Shown piece by piece: positions 52,467 to 61,010 of a stretch of 64,000 bases of DNA. Made by a program: the position numbers and the translations under genes. Origin of the DNA: Sphingobium vermicomposti (lineage in GTDB: Bacteria; Pseudomonadota; Alphaproteobacteria; Sphingomonadales; Sphingomonadaceae); assembly GCF_011762025.1 (NCBI RefSeq), contig NZ_JAASQR010000004.1:248001-312000 (forward strand), given 5' to 3'. Positions within the stretch are counted from its first letter, which is position 1; every line of letters starts with the position of its first letter. The notes below the pieces were generated by a model. It was not told the DNA's origin, did no database searches, and saw only the letters and a list, made by a program, of their open reading frames with translations.

Positions 52467-53078
52467 ATGAACCGCATCACTTTCATGGTCCTCGCGACCG
52501 GACTGACATTGGCCGCCTGTAACGAAGCCAGCGAGCAACGGACCGAAAATGCAGCCGAATCGGTAGCCGCCACGGCAGAGGCGGCGGGCGACCGGGTCGA
52601 AAATGCGGCGGACAACGCCATCGCCGCGATCACGCCGACCCCTTCCGCACAGGAGTTTGTGAACAAGGCGGCGAAGAGCGACGCTTTTGAAATCGCCGCC
52701 GCGAAACTGGCGGCAACCAATGCCACCTCGGCGGAGGTTAAGGCTTTCGCCCAGCAGATGATCAAGGCGCACACCGATTCCAGCGCCAAGATCAAGGCGG
52801 CGGCGGGCAAGGCGAAGCCGGCCGTCACCATCGACGCCGCGTTGACATCCGACCAGAAGGAAGACCTTGCCGAGCTGAAAGCACTGACCGGCGCGAAGTT
52901 CGACGAGGAATATATCGACGGCCAGGTCGATGCACATGAGGATGCACTGGCGCTGATGCGTTCCTATGCTTCTGGCGGCACCGACAGCGCGTTGAAAACG
53001 GCGGCGGGCGAAATCGCATCCGTTGTCGAAGGCCATCTGAAGACGGCCCGCGATTTGGAAAAGAAGACAGACCGTTGA
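52467..53078 (+). CDS. DUF4142 lipoprotein
   Basis: A 203-residue exported protein with a lipobox (TLAAC, Cys about residue 18). Its Ala-rich helical linker leads to a DUF4142 domain (SAQEFVNKAAKSDAFEIAAA, KAFAQQMIKAHTDSSAKI, DEEYIDGQVDAHEDALALM). This is a ferritin-like helical bundle in other members, but no full metal set is evident. It stands alone; DUF4142 proteins are often stress-associated. Confidence 0.85.
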   Translation: MNRITFMVLATGLTLAACNEASEQRTENAAESVAATAEAAGDRVENAADNAIAAITPTPSAQEFVNKAAKSDAFEIAAAKLAATNATSAEVKAFAQQMIKAHTDSSAKIKAAAGKAKPAVTIDAALTSDQKEDLAELKALTGAKFDEEYIDGQVDAHEDALALMRSYASGGTDSALKTAAGEIASVVEGHLKTARDLEKKTDR

Positions 53079-53086
53079 TTGATAAA

Positions 53087-53128
53087 GGGGTGCGCGGCGC
53101 ATCCAGCGACGGATGCACCGCGCACCTT
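53087..53128. terminator. strong terminator hairpin between convergent genes
   Basis: GGTGCGCGG-c-GCATCC pairs with GGATGC-a-CCGCGCACC, a 16-base stem with one mismatch and a six-base loop, followed by TT. It lies nine bases past the DUF4142 stop and 62 bases before the TerC stop on the other strand. Confidence 0.7.
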
Positions 53129-53190
53129 CATATATGACGCCAATGTCGTGGGGTCCGGCTATCCGCCCCATGACATCTTAAGCGGCGGCG

Positions 53191-54174
53191 TCAGGCGGTG
53201 CCTCGCGCCTCCTGACGGGTTTTCCACAAGGACCAACCCACGCCGCCAGCGATCAGGGCGAAGGTCACGCCCAGGCTCCACACCGGCGGAAACTTGCCGC
53301 CGTCCATCAGGAAATCGGCCACGAAAATCTTCGCGCCAATATATACCAGGATCAGCGCCAGCGCATATTTGAGGTAATAGAAGCGATGCACCATCGCTGC
53401 CAAAGCGAAATAAAGCGCACGCAGGCCCAATATCGCCATGATGTTCGACGTATAAACGATGAACGTATCGGTCGTGATCGCAAAGATCGCGGGAACGCTA
53501 TCCACGGCAAAGACCAAATCGGCGAAATTGATGACGATCAGCGCCAGCAACAACGGGGTCGCCGCTGTCGTCATTTTGCCCGTTACCGGGTGAGGCGTTT
53601 TCGCCAGGAAATGTTCGCCGTGAAGCTCCGGCGTCACCCGGACATGCCGGGAGATGAAGCGGAGAACGGGATTGTTGCCGATGTCCATCGGCTTGTCGGC
53701 CGTGAACAACATCTTTACGCCGGTAAAGATCAGGAAAACGGCGAAGAGGTACAGCACCCAATAGGCTTCATGCAGCAAGACCGCGCCACCGCCGATCATC
53801 AGGCCACGCAGCACGATGACACCAACGATGCCCCACAACAGCGCCCGATACTGATAGCGCGGGGGAATAGCGAAATAGGTGAAGATCAGGCTGATGACGA
53901 AGACATTGTCGATCGACAGCGCCTTTTCGATGAAATAGCCCGTAAAATATTCCATCCCCGGTTCAGGACCGCGCGCGAACCATATCCATGCCCCGAACAG
54001 CATGGCGACACCGATATAAAAAACGGAAAGCTTCAGGCTTTCGGCGATGCCAATTTCCCGATCCTCCTTATGCAGGAAGCCCAGGTCAAAGGCAGTTAAC
54101 GCAACGACGATCGTCAGGAAAGCCAGCCAGAACCAGGCAGGCGTCCCAAGCCAGTCGGCGAATAGAAATTCCAT
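53191..54174 (-). CDS. TerC/Alx family membrane protein
   Basis: A 327-residue protein with about nine helices, starting MEFLFADWLGTPAWFWLAFL after GAGGAG. TerC signatures are YFIEKALSIDNVFVISLIF with the conserved Asp, and INFADLVFAVDSVPAIFAIT. Alx-type members export manganese and respond to alkaline pH; others relate to tellurite resistance. I could not recognise a yybP-ykoY riboswitch upstream, but a perfect 21-base palindrome lies 74 bases before the start. An ORF start at 54198 is less supported. Confidence 0.88.
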   Translation of the reverse strand: MEFLFADWLGTPAWFWLAFLTIVVALTAFDLGFLHKEDREIGIAESLKLSVFYIGVAMLFGAWIWFARGPEPGMEYFTGYFIEKALSIDNVFVISLIFTYFAIPPRYQYRALLWGIVGVIVLRGLMIGGGAVLLHEAYWVLYLFAVFLIFTGVKMLFTADKPMDIGNNPVLRFISRHVRVTPELHGEHFLAKTPHPVTGKMTTAATPLLLALIVINFADLVFAVDSVPAIFAITTDTFIVYTSNIMAILGLRALYFALAAMVHRFYYLKYALALILVYIGAKIFVADFLMDGGKFPPVWSLGVTFALIAGGVGWSLWKTRQEARGTA

Positions 54175-54247
54175 GCAACAACGCTCCTCTACAGCCATGC
54201 CGATCAGGAGATACGGTGCGATGGAAAAGAGCGAGCAGCCCGTCTAT

Positions 54248-54268
54248 CGCATCGGATCATCCGATGCG
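54248..54268. promoter_or_regulatory. 21-base perfect palindrome upstream of the TerC gene
   Basis: CGCATCGGAT, centre C, then ATCCGATGCG. Both ten-base arms are exact. It lies 74 bases upstream of the minus-strand TerC start, in a 356-base leader with no gene. Operator or RNA hairpin; no known regulator motif is recognised. Confidence 0.45.
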
Positions 54269-54530
54269 GTCCGACATCACGCGCGCACCCCGGTTGGAGC
54301 GGCGCGCCAGAGGGGCCCGGTCCGCAAGGACAGATCATAATGTGTGAGGGCGCGCGGCTCAAGGCCGTTCAGGCCATATAGTTGGCCGACACGGTCGAAT
54401 TGATGCCTTTTTTCATTCCCGTAGCGCGATCATCGATGATAGGACCGCCACGCGACATGTATGATTTGCCGCCCTGCCGACCTCGCACGGGCGCGCCTGG
54501 CCTGGCGGCAATCCGATCCTAACGGGCGTC
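54269..54530. other. gene-free leader between divergent TerC and SGNH genes
   Basis: No coding frame is convincing. Short inverted repeats are present (GGCCATATAGTTGGCC at 54372-54387). The region should contain both divergent promoters. Confidence 0.4.
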
Positions 54531-55370
54531 ATGACGGAGGATGAATTGCGGCAGCCGATAGCGATCAGAGGATGGATAGCTGTGACCTTGCTGGTGCTGG
54601 CAGGGTGTGCCACCACATCGCCCCATGCGGTGCAGCCCTTGCAGCCGGGGTCGCGCTATGTCGCCTTGGGCAGTTCCTATGCAGCCGGAGCGGGCATCGG
54701 GCCGATCGTCCCTGGGACGCCCCAGCGCTGTGGTCAGACTGTCAACAACTATCCGCGCCTGTTGGCTCAGCGTTTGGGCCTTGAGCTTACGGACGCCAGC
54801 TGTGGCGGTGCGACGAGCGCCAACATCCTGGGTTCATGGGGCGAATTGCCGCCCCAGATCGCGGCGGTCGCGCCCGATACACGGCTGGTGACGGTGACCA
54901 TCGGCGGTAACGACGTGGGTTATGTCCGCGATCTTTTCCGGGCAATGTGTCGCGGCGCGCGCTGCCCGGCGGCACCGCCGGTTACTGACGCCGGTTGGGC
55001 GACGCTGGAGCGTAACATGCGCCAGATCGCCCGCGAGGTCCATAAACGCGCGCCCCGCGCCAAGCTGGTCTTTGTCGATTATCTGCGCATCATCCCCGAC
55101 GGCACCCCCTGCGCCGCCGTTCCGCTGACCTCGGAACAAGCCGCGCATTCGCGCGCGATATTTCGTCGTCTGGCGTCGGTGACGGCGCGCGTCGCGAAGG
55201 AGGAAGGCGCGATGCTATTGCCGGCAGGAGAGCTATCCAAGGCCCATGACGGTTGCTCCAGCGAACCTTGGGCACAGGCATCTCCCGCAAAAGCGGCACC
55301 CTGGCATCCGACGGCTGCGGGGCATGCCGGGATCGCCGATGCTCTCGCCGCGCAGCTCGCCCCACGTTAG
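54531..55370 (+). CDS. SGNH/GDSL-type lipoprotein hydrolase
   Basis: A protein of about 279 residues with an N-terminal helix and the lipobox LAGC. The SGNH blocks are YVALGSSYAAG (Ser), CGGATSANILG, TIGGNDVGYV (Asn) and APWHPTAAGHAGIADA (Asp replaced in part, His present). It likely cleaves esters or lipids at the cell surface. ATG 54531 has no ribosome site of its own. TTG 54546, five bases after GGAGG, would give MRQPIAIRGWIAVTLLVLAG and may be the real start. Confidence 0.85.
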   Translation: MTEDELRQPIAIRGWIAVTLLVLAGCATTSPHAVQPLQPGSRYVALGSSYAAGAGIGPIVPGTPQRCGQTVNNYPRLLAQRLGLELTDASCGGATSANILGSWGELPPQIAAVAPDTRLVTVTIGGNDVGYVRDLFRAMCRGARCPAAPPVTDAGWATLERNMRQIAREVHKRAPRAKLVFVDYLRIIPDGTPCAAVPLTSEQAAHSRAIFRRLASVTARVAKEEGAMLLPAGELSKAHDGCSSEPWAQASPAKAAPWHPTAAGHAGIADALAAQLAPR

Positions 55371-55597
55371 GGCGCGTGATTTCCCTTCACCTCGCTCGAT
55401 TTTCTTGTGGAGCGTTTCCTGACGCTTCAGACGCTGGAGGCAGCCACCACGATCACCTATTGGCAATCGCCATGGTTGAACGATGAAAAGGGTTGAAGAT
55501 CGCACGCTCATCTGCTGAGCGAGTATCAACGGCGAAGGCAGCGAGTGTGACTCATGAACATGCTGCTGAACGCCAGAATAGCTTTGGAAGGATGGAC

Positions 55598-56383
55598 ATG
55601 GGACGTTTGCAGGGAAAAGTGGCGCTGATCACTGGCGGTGCGCGGGGCATGGGAGCGGCCACTTCACGGCTGTTCGCGCAGGAAGGCGCGATCGTGGTGA
55701 TCGCCGACATGCTGGACGCAGAAGGCAAAGCGCTGGCCGATGAGTTGGGCGGCGGCGCGAGTTTCGTGCGGCTCGACGTAGCGGATGAAGCAGGCTGGGC
55801 CGCGCTCACAGCAGATATCCTTCAACGTCATGGCCGGATCGACGCGCTGGTCAACAATGCCGGTGTGCTGAGCTTTGGTGAGTTGGTGGCGGCGGACGTA
55901 TCCGAGTTCGACCGGGTTTATGCGGTGAATGTGAAGGGGCCGTTCCTGGGCATGAAGCATGTCGGCGGCGCAATGCGTGCGGCAGGACGCGGGTCCATCG
56001 TCAACATCGCGTCCATCGACGGCTTTCGCGGGGCGAACTCGTTGGGCATTTATTCGTCCAGCAAATGGGCAGTGCGCGGCATGACGAAGACGGCGTCGCT
56101 TGAACTGGGGCCCCATGGCGTGCGCGTCAATTCCGTGCATCCGGGCGGCGTTCATACGCCCATGGTCAACCCGGAGGCGAACCGCAGCCTGGACGAATTG
56201 AATCACGGCCATCGTCGCGTACCGTTGCAGCGTATCGGTGAGCCGGAAGAGATTGCCGCCGCAAGCCTGTTCCTGTGTTCCGATGAAGCGTCCTACATCA
56301 GCGGAGCGGAACTGGCCGTCGATGGCGGCTGGGCTGCGGGCTATTATCACGAAGGTATGCCGGGCGCGCCCGCATCCCTGTAG
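55598..56383 (+). CDS. short-chain dehydrogenase/reductase
   Basis: A 261-residue classical SDR. VALITGGARGMGAATSRLFA is the cofactor motif, VVIADML suggests NAD preference (Asp at the end of beta-2), and LVNNAGVLSFGE follows. Catalytic Ser is in VNIASIDGFRG and Tyr-Lys in IYSSSKWAVRG. It resembles 3-alpha(20-beta)-hydroxysteroid-type dehydrogenases. I start at ATG 55598, seven bases after GGAAGG. It opens the right-end oxidoreductase cluster; substrate unknown. Confidence 0.9.
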   Translation: MGRLQGKVALITGGARGMGAATSRLFAQEGAIVVIADMLDAEGKALADELGGGASFVRLDVADEAGWAALTADILQRHGRIDALVNNAGVLSFGELVAADVSEFDRVYAVNVKGPFLGMKHVGGAMRAAGRGSIVNIASIDGFRGANSLGIYSSSKWAVRGMTKTASLELGPHGVRVNSVHPGGVHTPMVNPEANRSLDELNHGHRRVPLQRIGEPEEIAAASLFLCSDEASYISGAELAVDGGWAAGYYHEGMPGAPASL

Positions 56384-56437
56384 GCGGCGGACTGACCTCG
56401 GATCGCTGCGATAGTTATTCGCCGAACGTGCCGACAT

Positions 56438-56478
56438 AAGGCTCCCCGGATGGCCCGCTTTGCCATCCGGGAGGCCTT
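56438..56478. terminator. 17-base hairpin between two SDR genes
   Basis: AAGGCTCCCCGGATGGC pairs with GCCATCCGGGAGGCCTT, with two mismatches and a seven-base loop, ending in TT. It lies 54 bases after the first SDR stop, so the following SDR (start 56528) probably has its own promoter. Confidence 0.65.
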
Positions 56479-56527
56479 GGCAGCGTGATTAGCGCGTGTA
56501 AAAACTGGCTTTCGCTAGGAGGCACTC

Positions 56528-57307
56528 ATGAACAGCAATCGACTAACGGGCCGTCGCATCATCGTGTTCGGTTGCGCCACGGGCATCGGCGCGGCCACCG
56601 TCAAGCGCCTTGCCCAGGAAGGTGCACGGGTCTGCGCAGCTGACATCAATATCGATGGCGCGACACAGGTGGCGGCGGAAGCTGGTGGCGAAACTTTTGC
56701 GGTTCATGTCGACATTGCCGACGAGGGCTCAGTGCAAAAGGCCGTCGAAGCGGCGGTCGAGCGTCTGGGCGGGCTGGACGGTGCGCATATCAACGCCGCC
56801 GACCTGCGCGTCATCATGGAGGATAGCGATGCCCTGACCGTCGATCTGGCTGTGTTCGATCGTACTGTCGCCGTCAATCTGCGTGGCCATTTGTTGTGCA
56901 CGCGGGCGGTGTTGCCGCATTTAACCATGAATGAAACATCGGCTATCGTCTACACCAGTTCGGGGTCGGCCCATGGCGCGGAGCCGGTGCGTCCGAGCTA
57001 TGCGATGACCAAGGCTGGCGTGAATGCGTTGATGCGCCATGTCGCCTCACGGTGGGGCAGGGAGGGTGTTACCGCCAATGTCCTGGCACCTGGCTTCACC
57101 ATTACGGGCGAGATGAAGAAGTTCATGGACGCGGACCCCGGCGTGGCCAAGCAGTGGGAAGAGCAGTTCATGACGGAAACGCCGCACACGCGGCTGGGGC
57201 AGTCGGAGGATCATGCCGCCGTCGTCGCGCTGCTGCTGTCGGACGACGGGCGCTGGATCAACGGGTCCATCGTCGACGTCAACGGCGGTTCGCTGATGCG
57301 CGGCTAA
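56528..57307 (+). CDS. short-chain dehydrogenase/reductase with an altered NNAG block
   Basis: A 259-residue SDR starting MNSNRLTGRRIIVFGCATGI, glycine motif FGCATGIG (TGxxxGxG with Gly replaced by Cys at one position). The usual NNAG is INAAD (GAHINAADLRV). Ser is in VYTSSGSAHGAEP and Tyr-Lys in SYAMTKAGVNAL. It ends GSIVDVNGGSLMRG. AGGAGG precedes the ATG. The active-site triad is intact, so it should be active despite the altered structural motif. It is probably a step in the same pathway as its neighbours. Confidence 0.88.
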   Translation: MNSNRLTGRRIIVFGCATGIGAATVKRLAQEGARVCAADINIDGATQVAAEAGGETFAVHVDIADEGSVQKAVEAAVERLGGLDGAHINAADLRVIMEDSDALTVDLAVFDRTVAVNLRGHLLCTRAVLPHLTMNETSAIVYTSSGSAHGAEPVRPSYAMTKAGVNALMRHVASRWGREGVTANVLAPGFTITGEMKKFMDADPGVAKQWEEQFMTETPHTRLGQSEDHAAVVALLLSDDGRWINGSIVDVNGGSLMRG

Positions 57308-57339
57308 GCTAATTGCAGCGCGCGCGGACGTGATACATG

Positions 57340-57366
57340 CTGGCCGGACCCCGCGGGCCCGGCCAG
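57340..57366. terminator. terminator hairpin between convergent SDR and epimerase genes
   Basis: CTGGCCGG (57340-57347) and CCGGCCAG (57359-57366) form an eight-base G+C stem, 33 bases after the SDR stop and 30 bases before the epimerase stop. It has no clear T-run. Confidence 0.5.
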
Positions 57367-57395
57367 TCGGTTAGAGCATTTTCAGTCAGACGGGA

Positions 57396-58817
57396 TCAGC
57401 CCGCCGCCGCGCCAAAGACTTGCGCGAAGAAGGGGTTGCGCGCGGCTTCTGCTTCATAGGTTGCGGAATCGACCATGGTGGTCGGGCACCAGTGGCCGCC
57501 CTTCAGATAAAGGCGCGGCGTCATCGTGAAGCGATGTCCGGCCGCCGATTGCCATTCGACTGGCGCATCGGGACCGTCGAAACTGGTCGCCAGACATTGT
57601 CCGCCGCGATATTCCGCCGCGGCTTTCAGGTCGTCGATCCGCCAGTCGTCCGGCGCGCGGCTTTCGTCATAGCCGTGGTTCAGCAGCGTCGGTTCGCGCG
57701 ATGGCTGAGCGAAGACGAAGTTGTCCCAGTCACGCGGGATCGCTTCCCACGCAGCGCGCGATCCGAAATAATCCTTGATATGGGTTTCGTCATTATTGGC
57801 GAACCAGTGAAGCGTGCCGCCCGGTCCTTCGGCCAGTTTCTGAATGCGCTTGCTGACGGCGCCGGGCATATATTTCGACACGGCGCGCACGATCCACGGC
57901 ATGTGGCGCGGCGCTTCCTTGAAATAATCGTAAACCGACTGTTCGCGGAACGGCACCAGTTCTTCCAGCCGGTCGGAATCGGCATACCATTGACCGTGAA
58001 AGTTGCGGGTCGCGAACCAGTGGGGTTTCAGCGCCTTTTGATAATTGGGCATCGATTGCGCCATGAATTCATGGTTCACGACGCGCGACGTTTCCCCGCC
58101 GCCGATATTGTAGAAGCCGCGCCACAGTTCAGCAGGAATATGGTCGCCGCACATCGCCGCCATCAACCGTCCACTGTCGTTCGCGGTGGACCATTCAAAG
58201 ACGCCATTGAGGGAGTTGTGGAACATGATCGGATCAAAAATCTTCCACATGTCATAATGCGCCATGCCGCTTTGGCGCAGCGATACCCAATGGGTGATGC
58301 CGCTCTGCGCCACAATGGCTTCGGCCTGCGTTTTGGTCACGGCATAATGATCATGAGCGCTGATCTTGATCGGGTCGCCGGTGCGGCCCCAATGTACCGG
58401 CGCGTTCCGGCTGCCGGTTTCAGCGACCGTGCCGATATAGACAAGGCGGGTGCGCTGTGGGTCGGCGACCGCATGGATCGCGTCAACGATGTTGCGGGTG
58501 CCGCCAACATTGACCTTCGTCACCAGTTCGGGCGGCAGTCGGTCCGCCAGGGGCGAAACCAGAGCGCCGACATGCAGGACGACGTCAGCATCCTTTATCC
58601 CTTCGCGGATGGCGGCGACATCGTTAAGGTCGCCCCAGACGATATCCGCCAATCCCTTCTGGATGATTTCGCGGACGACCGGATGCGATTTTTCCTCAGG
58701 GCGGATCAGCACGCGGAGCCGTAGCGTATCGCTCTTTGCGGCAATGCGTTTCACGGCTTCCCGGCCCATATTGCCGGATGCGCCCGTCAGGAAAATCGTC
58801 TTACGGCTGTCGGTCAT
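57396..58817 (-). CDS. NAD(P)-dependent epimerase/dehydratase family oxidoreductase (long form)
   Basis: A 473-residue extended-SDR protein. The cofactor motif is IFLTGASGNMGREAVKRIAA, and DADVVLHVGALVSP and KVNVGGTRNIVDAI follow. The catalytic Tyr-Lys pair is in DHYAVTKTQAEAIV. The fold normally ends near residue 330. About 140 more residues (IKDYFGSRAAWEAIPRDWDN to the end) form an unusual extension. It is divergent from a TetR gene and adjacent to a catabolic-type cluster, so it probably reduces or oxidises a cyclic intermediate. Confidence 0.8.
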   Translation of the reverse strand: MTDSRKTIFLTGASGNMGREAVKRIAAKSDTLRLRVLIRPEEKSHPVVREIIQKGLADIVWGDLNDVAAIREGIKDADVVLHVGALVSPLADRLPPELVTKVNVGGTRNIVDAIHAVADPQRTRLVYIGTVAETGSRNAPVHWGRTGDPIKISAHDHYAVTKTQAEAIVAQSGITHWVSLRQSGMAHYDMWKIFDPIMFHNSLNGVFEWSTANDSGRLMAAMCGDHIPAELWRGFYNIGGGETSRVVNHEFMAQSMPNYQKALKPHWFATRNFHGQWYADSDRLEELVPFREQSVYDYFKEAPRHMPWIVRAVSKYMPGAVSKRIQKLAEGPGGTLHWFANNDETHIKDYFGSRAAWEAIPRDWDNFVFAQPSREPTLLNHGYDESRAPDDWRIDDLKAAAEYRGGQCLATSFDGPDAPVEWQSAAGHRFTMTPRLYLKGGHWCPTTMVDSATYEAEAARNPFFAQVFGAAAG

Positions 58818-58960
58818 TATCGGTTTCCCCCAATTTGGCGGTCTATTCGCACGTTATCGTTTGTATAACAAGAACAGCGGCGAGATGTTTGGCGTATGAA
58901 AGAGCGCATGGTCGATCCGACCCGTCACCCCAGGGGCTTGCCAGCCATGGCCAGCGAAGT

Positions 58961-58978
58961 TAGTGCAGTCTCACTAAT
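58961..58978. promoter_or_regulatory. TetR operator candidate
   Basis: TTAGTG and CACTAA are perfect six-base inverted arms around CAGTCT, total 18 bases, ending 14 bases before the TetR start at 58993. It lies in the spacer shared with the divergent epimerase gene, suited to repression of both. Confidence 0.5.
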
Positions 58979-58992
58979 TAGGGAGAGGCGCG

Positions 58993-59718
58993 ATGCCGCA
59001 GCCGAACAGGCGCACGCAAGATGCGCAGCATTGCCAGCCGGGCGTCAAAGCGCCGGTGTCGCCGCGCAGCGGAGCCACGCGCGCCAAGCTGATAGCGGTC
59101 GCTGAACGCCTGTTCGCGGAACAGGGCGTCCAATCTGTGTCCCTTAATGAAGTCAACAAGGCGGCGCAGCAACGGCACGGCAGCGCTTGCCAATATCATT
59201 TTGGCAACAAGGATGGGTTGATCCAGGCGATCCTGGACAAGCATGTTCCCGCCATCGCCCAGCAGCGCGACAGGCTGTTCGATGAGATGGCAGCGGACGG
59301 CGGCGTGCCGCCAATCGAACATGTGGTGGCCGCTTTCGCAAGGCCGGTGGCCGCCAAGCTGCTGGACGCGGACGGAGGCAAGGAGTTCGTTCGCCTTAAT
59401 GCCCAACTGGTCGCGGCCCACACGCTTGCACTGCGTGGAGGAGACGCTGTTCCCTTTTCTGCCCCATTTACAGAAAGGCTCCGGCGCATATTATATCTGG
59501 CGCTGGAGCGGCGGGGGATACCGGGCCATGTCGCGGACCGCCGCCTGGTCATCGCCAGCGTGATGCTATTTCATGGCCTGGCCGACTATTCCCATGTGCT
59601 GGAGGGTTCCGGCGCGCTGGATGAAGCCAATATTCGCATGTTTACGGACGATCTGGAGGCGATGATGGTGGCTGCGTTGGTGGCGTCGCCTGGCAAGCGG
59701 GAAGATGACGATGCCTGA
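58993..59718 (+). CDS. TetR-family transcriptional regulator
   Basis: A 241-residue regulator. The helix-turn-helix (about 28-75) reads RAKLIAVAERLFAEQGVQSV, SLNEVNKAAQQRHGSACQYH, then FGNKDGLIQAILDKHVP. The C-terminal ligand domain is unassigned. It overlaps the sulfotransferase-fold gene by 14 bases and has a dyad just upstream of its start. It probably controls the surrounding pathway in response to an intermediate such as a CoA thioester. Confidence 0.88.
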   Translation: MPQPNRRTQDAQHCQPGVKAPVSPRSGATRAKLIAVAERLFAEQGVQSVSLNEVNKAAQQRHGSACQYHFGNKDGLIQAILDKHVPAIAQQRDRLFDEMAADGGVPPIEHVVAAFARPVAAKLLDADGGKEFVRLNAQLVAAHTLALRGGDAVPFSAPFTERLRRILYLALERRGIPGHVADRRLVIASVMLFHGLADYSHVLEGSGALDEANIRMFTDDLEAMMVAALVASPGKREDDDA

Positions 59719-60964
59719 CGACATTTCAATCGACGATCTGTTCGATCCCCAGCTGACGCAGGCGCAGGTGGCGGCGCTCGCTTATGGTGATGCTCATCCG
59801 GTTTCCCTGACGGAAGGCGCGGTGCTCAACGCCGCGCGCGAGTGGACAGGCCTTGCCGATTTTGGGCCGGACGACTTTCGCGAGCGGCTGAACCTGTTGC
59901 TGGACGAATGGGATGCGGACGCAAACCTTACCAACTTATCGCGCGCCAACCTTTATAATTACACCGTCCGCTACGCCTCCAACCGGCTGCTGATCCAGAA
60001 TACGCTAAAAAATGATCCGTCGATCCATGATGAGGTGATCGACCGGCCGATCATCATCGCGGGTCTGCCCCGGTCGGGGACGACCCACCTCGTCAACCTG
60101 ATCGCGGCCGATCCGCGCCTTCAGTCGCTGCCTCTGTGGGAAAGCTATGAGCCGGTGCCACTGCCCGGTGAGCAAGCGCTGCCGGGCGGCATGGACCCCC
60201 GTTATCAGCGCTGCGCCGATGCATGGGCGGGCATGCAGACGGTAACGCCGTTGCTGGCCACCATGCACCCGATGAACCCGGACCATATCCATGAGGAACT
60301 GGAGCTGATGGGACCGGACTTTGCATCCTATAATTTCGAATGGCTGTCCTTCGTGCCGGGGTGGCGGGACCATTATTACACCACCGACCAGACGCCGCAT
60401 TATGACTATATGAAGACCGTTCTGAAGCTGTTGCAGCGGCGTCATGGCGCCAGGCGGTGGGTGCTGAAATGCCCGCAGCATCTGGAGCAGCTGCCGGTTC
60501 TGAAGACGGTGTTCCCCGACGCATTCGTCGCCATCACCCATCGCGATCCGGTTGCGGTGATCCAGTCGGCGGTAACGATGCAGGCCTATACCGCGCGGAT
60601 CAATCGCAAGCATTTCGATGCCACGACGCTCATCACCTACTGGTCCGACCGGGTTGAACATCTGCTGCGCGCCTGCATGAACGATCGGCATGTCTGGCCG
60701 GCGGAACAGAGCCTGGACGTGCCGTTCCACCAGTTCATGGCTGACGACCTTGCCACGGCGGAACGGATTTTGGCCAAGGCTGGATTGCCGATGACCGACC
60801 AGTCGCGCCAGTCGGTCGCCGACTATGTCGCGGGTCATCCCAGGGGGAAGGAAGGGCGGATGATCTATCATCTGGAGCGTGATTTCGGGGTCAATCCCGA
60901 TGCTCTGCGCGAACGCTTTGCCTTCTATTTCGACGCGTTCCCGGTGAAGGCGGAAATCAAATGA
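59705..60964 (+). CDS. sulfotransferase-family protein
   Basis: A 419-residue protein of the Sulfotransfer_3 type. The 5-prime-phosphosulfate loop is PIIIAGLPRSGTTHLVNLIA. RRWVLKCPQHLEQLPVLKTV and HRDPVAVIQSAVTM carry the 3-prime-phosphate-binding Arg/Ser region. An N-terminal helical domain of about 120 residues precedes them. Such proteins often accompany catabolic clusters in sphingomonads and mycobacteria and may sulfonate hydroxylated substrates, but this is unproven. It is translationally linked to the TetR gene. Confidence 0.85.
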   Translation: MTMPDDISIDDLFDPQLTQAQVAALAYGDAHPVSLTEGAVLNAAREWTGLADFGPDDFRERLNLLLDEWDADANLTNLSRANLYNYTVRYASNRLLIQNTLKNDPSIHDEVIDRPIIIAGLPRSGTTHLVNLIAADPRLQSLPLWESYEPVPLPGEQALPGGMDPRYQRCADAWAGMQTVTPLLATMHPMNPDHIHEELELMGPDFASYNFEWLSFVPGWRDHYYTTDQTPHYDYMKTVLKLLQRRHGARRWVLKCPQHLEQLPVLKTVFPDAFVAITHRDPVAVIQSAVTMQAYTARINRKHFDATTLITYWSDRVEHLLRACMNDRHVWPAEQSLDVPFHQFMADDLATAERILAKAGLPMTDQSRQSVADYVAGHPRGKEGRMIYHLERDFGVNPDALRERFAFYFDAFPVKAEIK

Positions 60965-61010
60965 GCGCCGGGACAATGCCGGGCCGCCCGGTTGAACGGA
61001 GGATGCGGCG

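Noticed and set aside
54175-54420. yybP-ykoY manganese riboswitch upstream of the TerC gene
   Set aside because: I looked for the conserved core by eye and did not find it. Only the palindrome and small hairpins are present.
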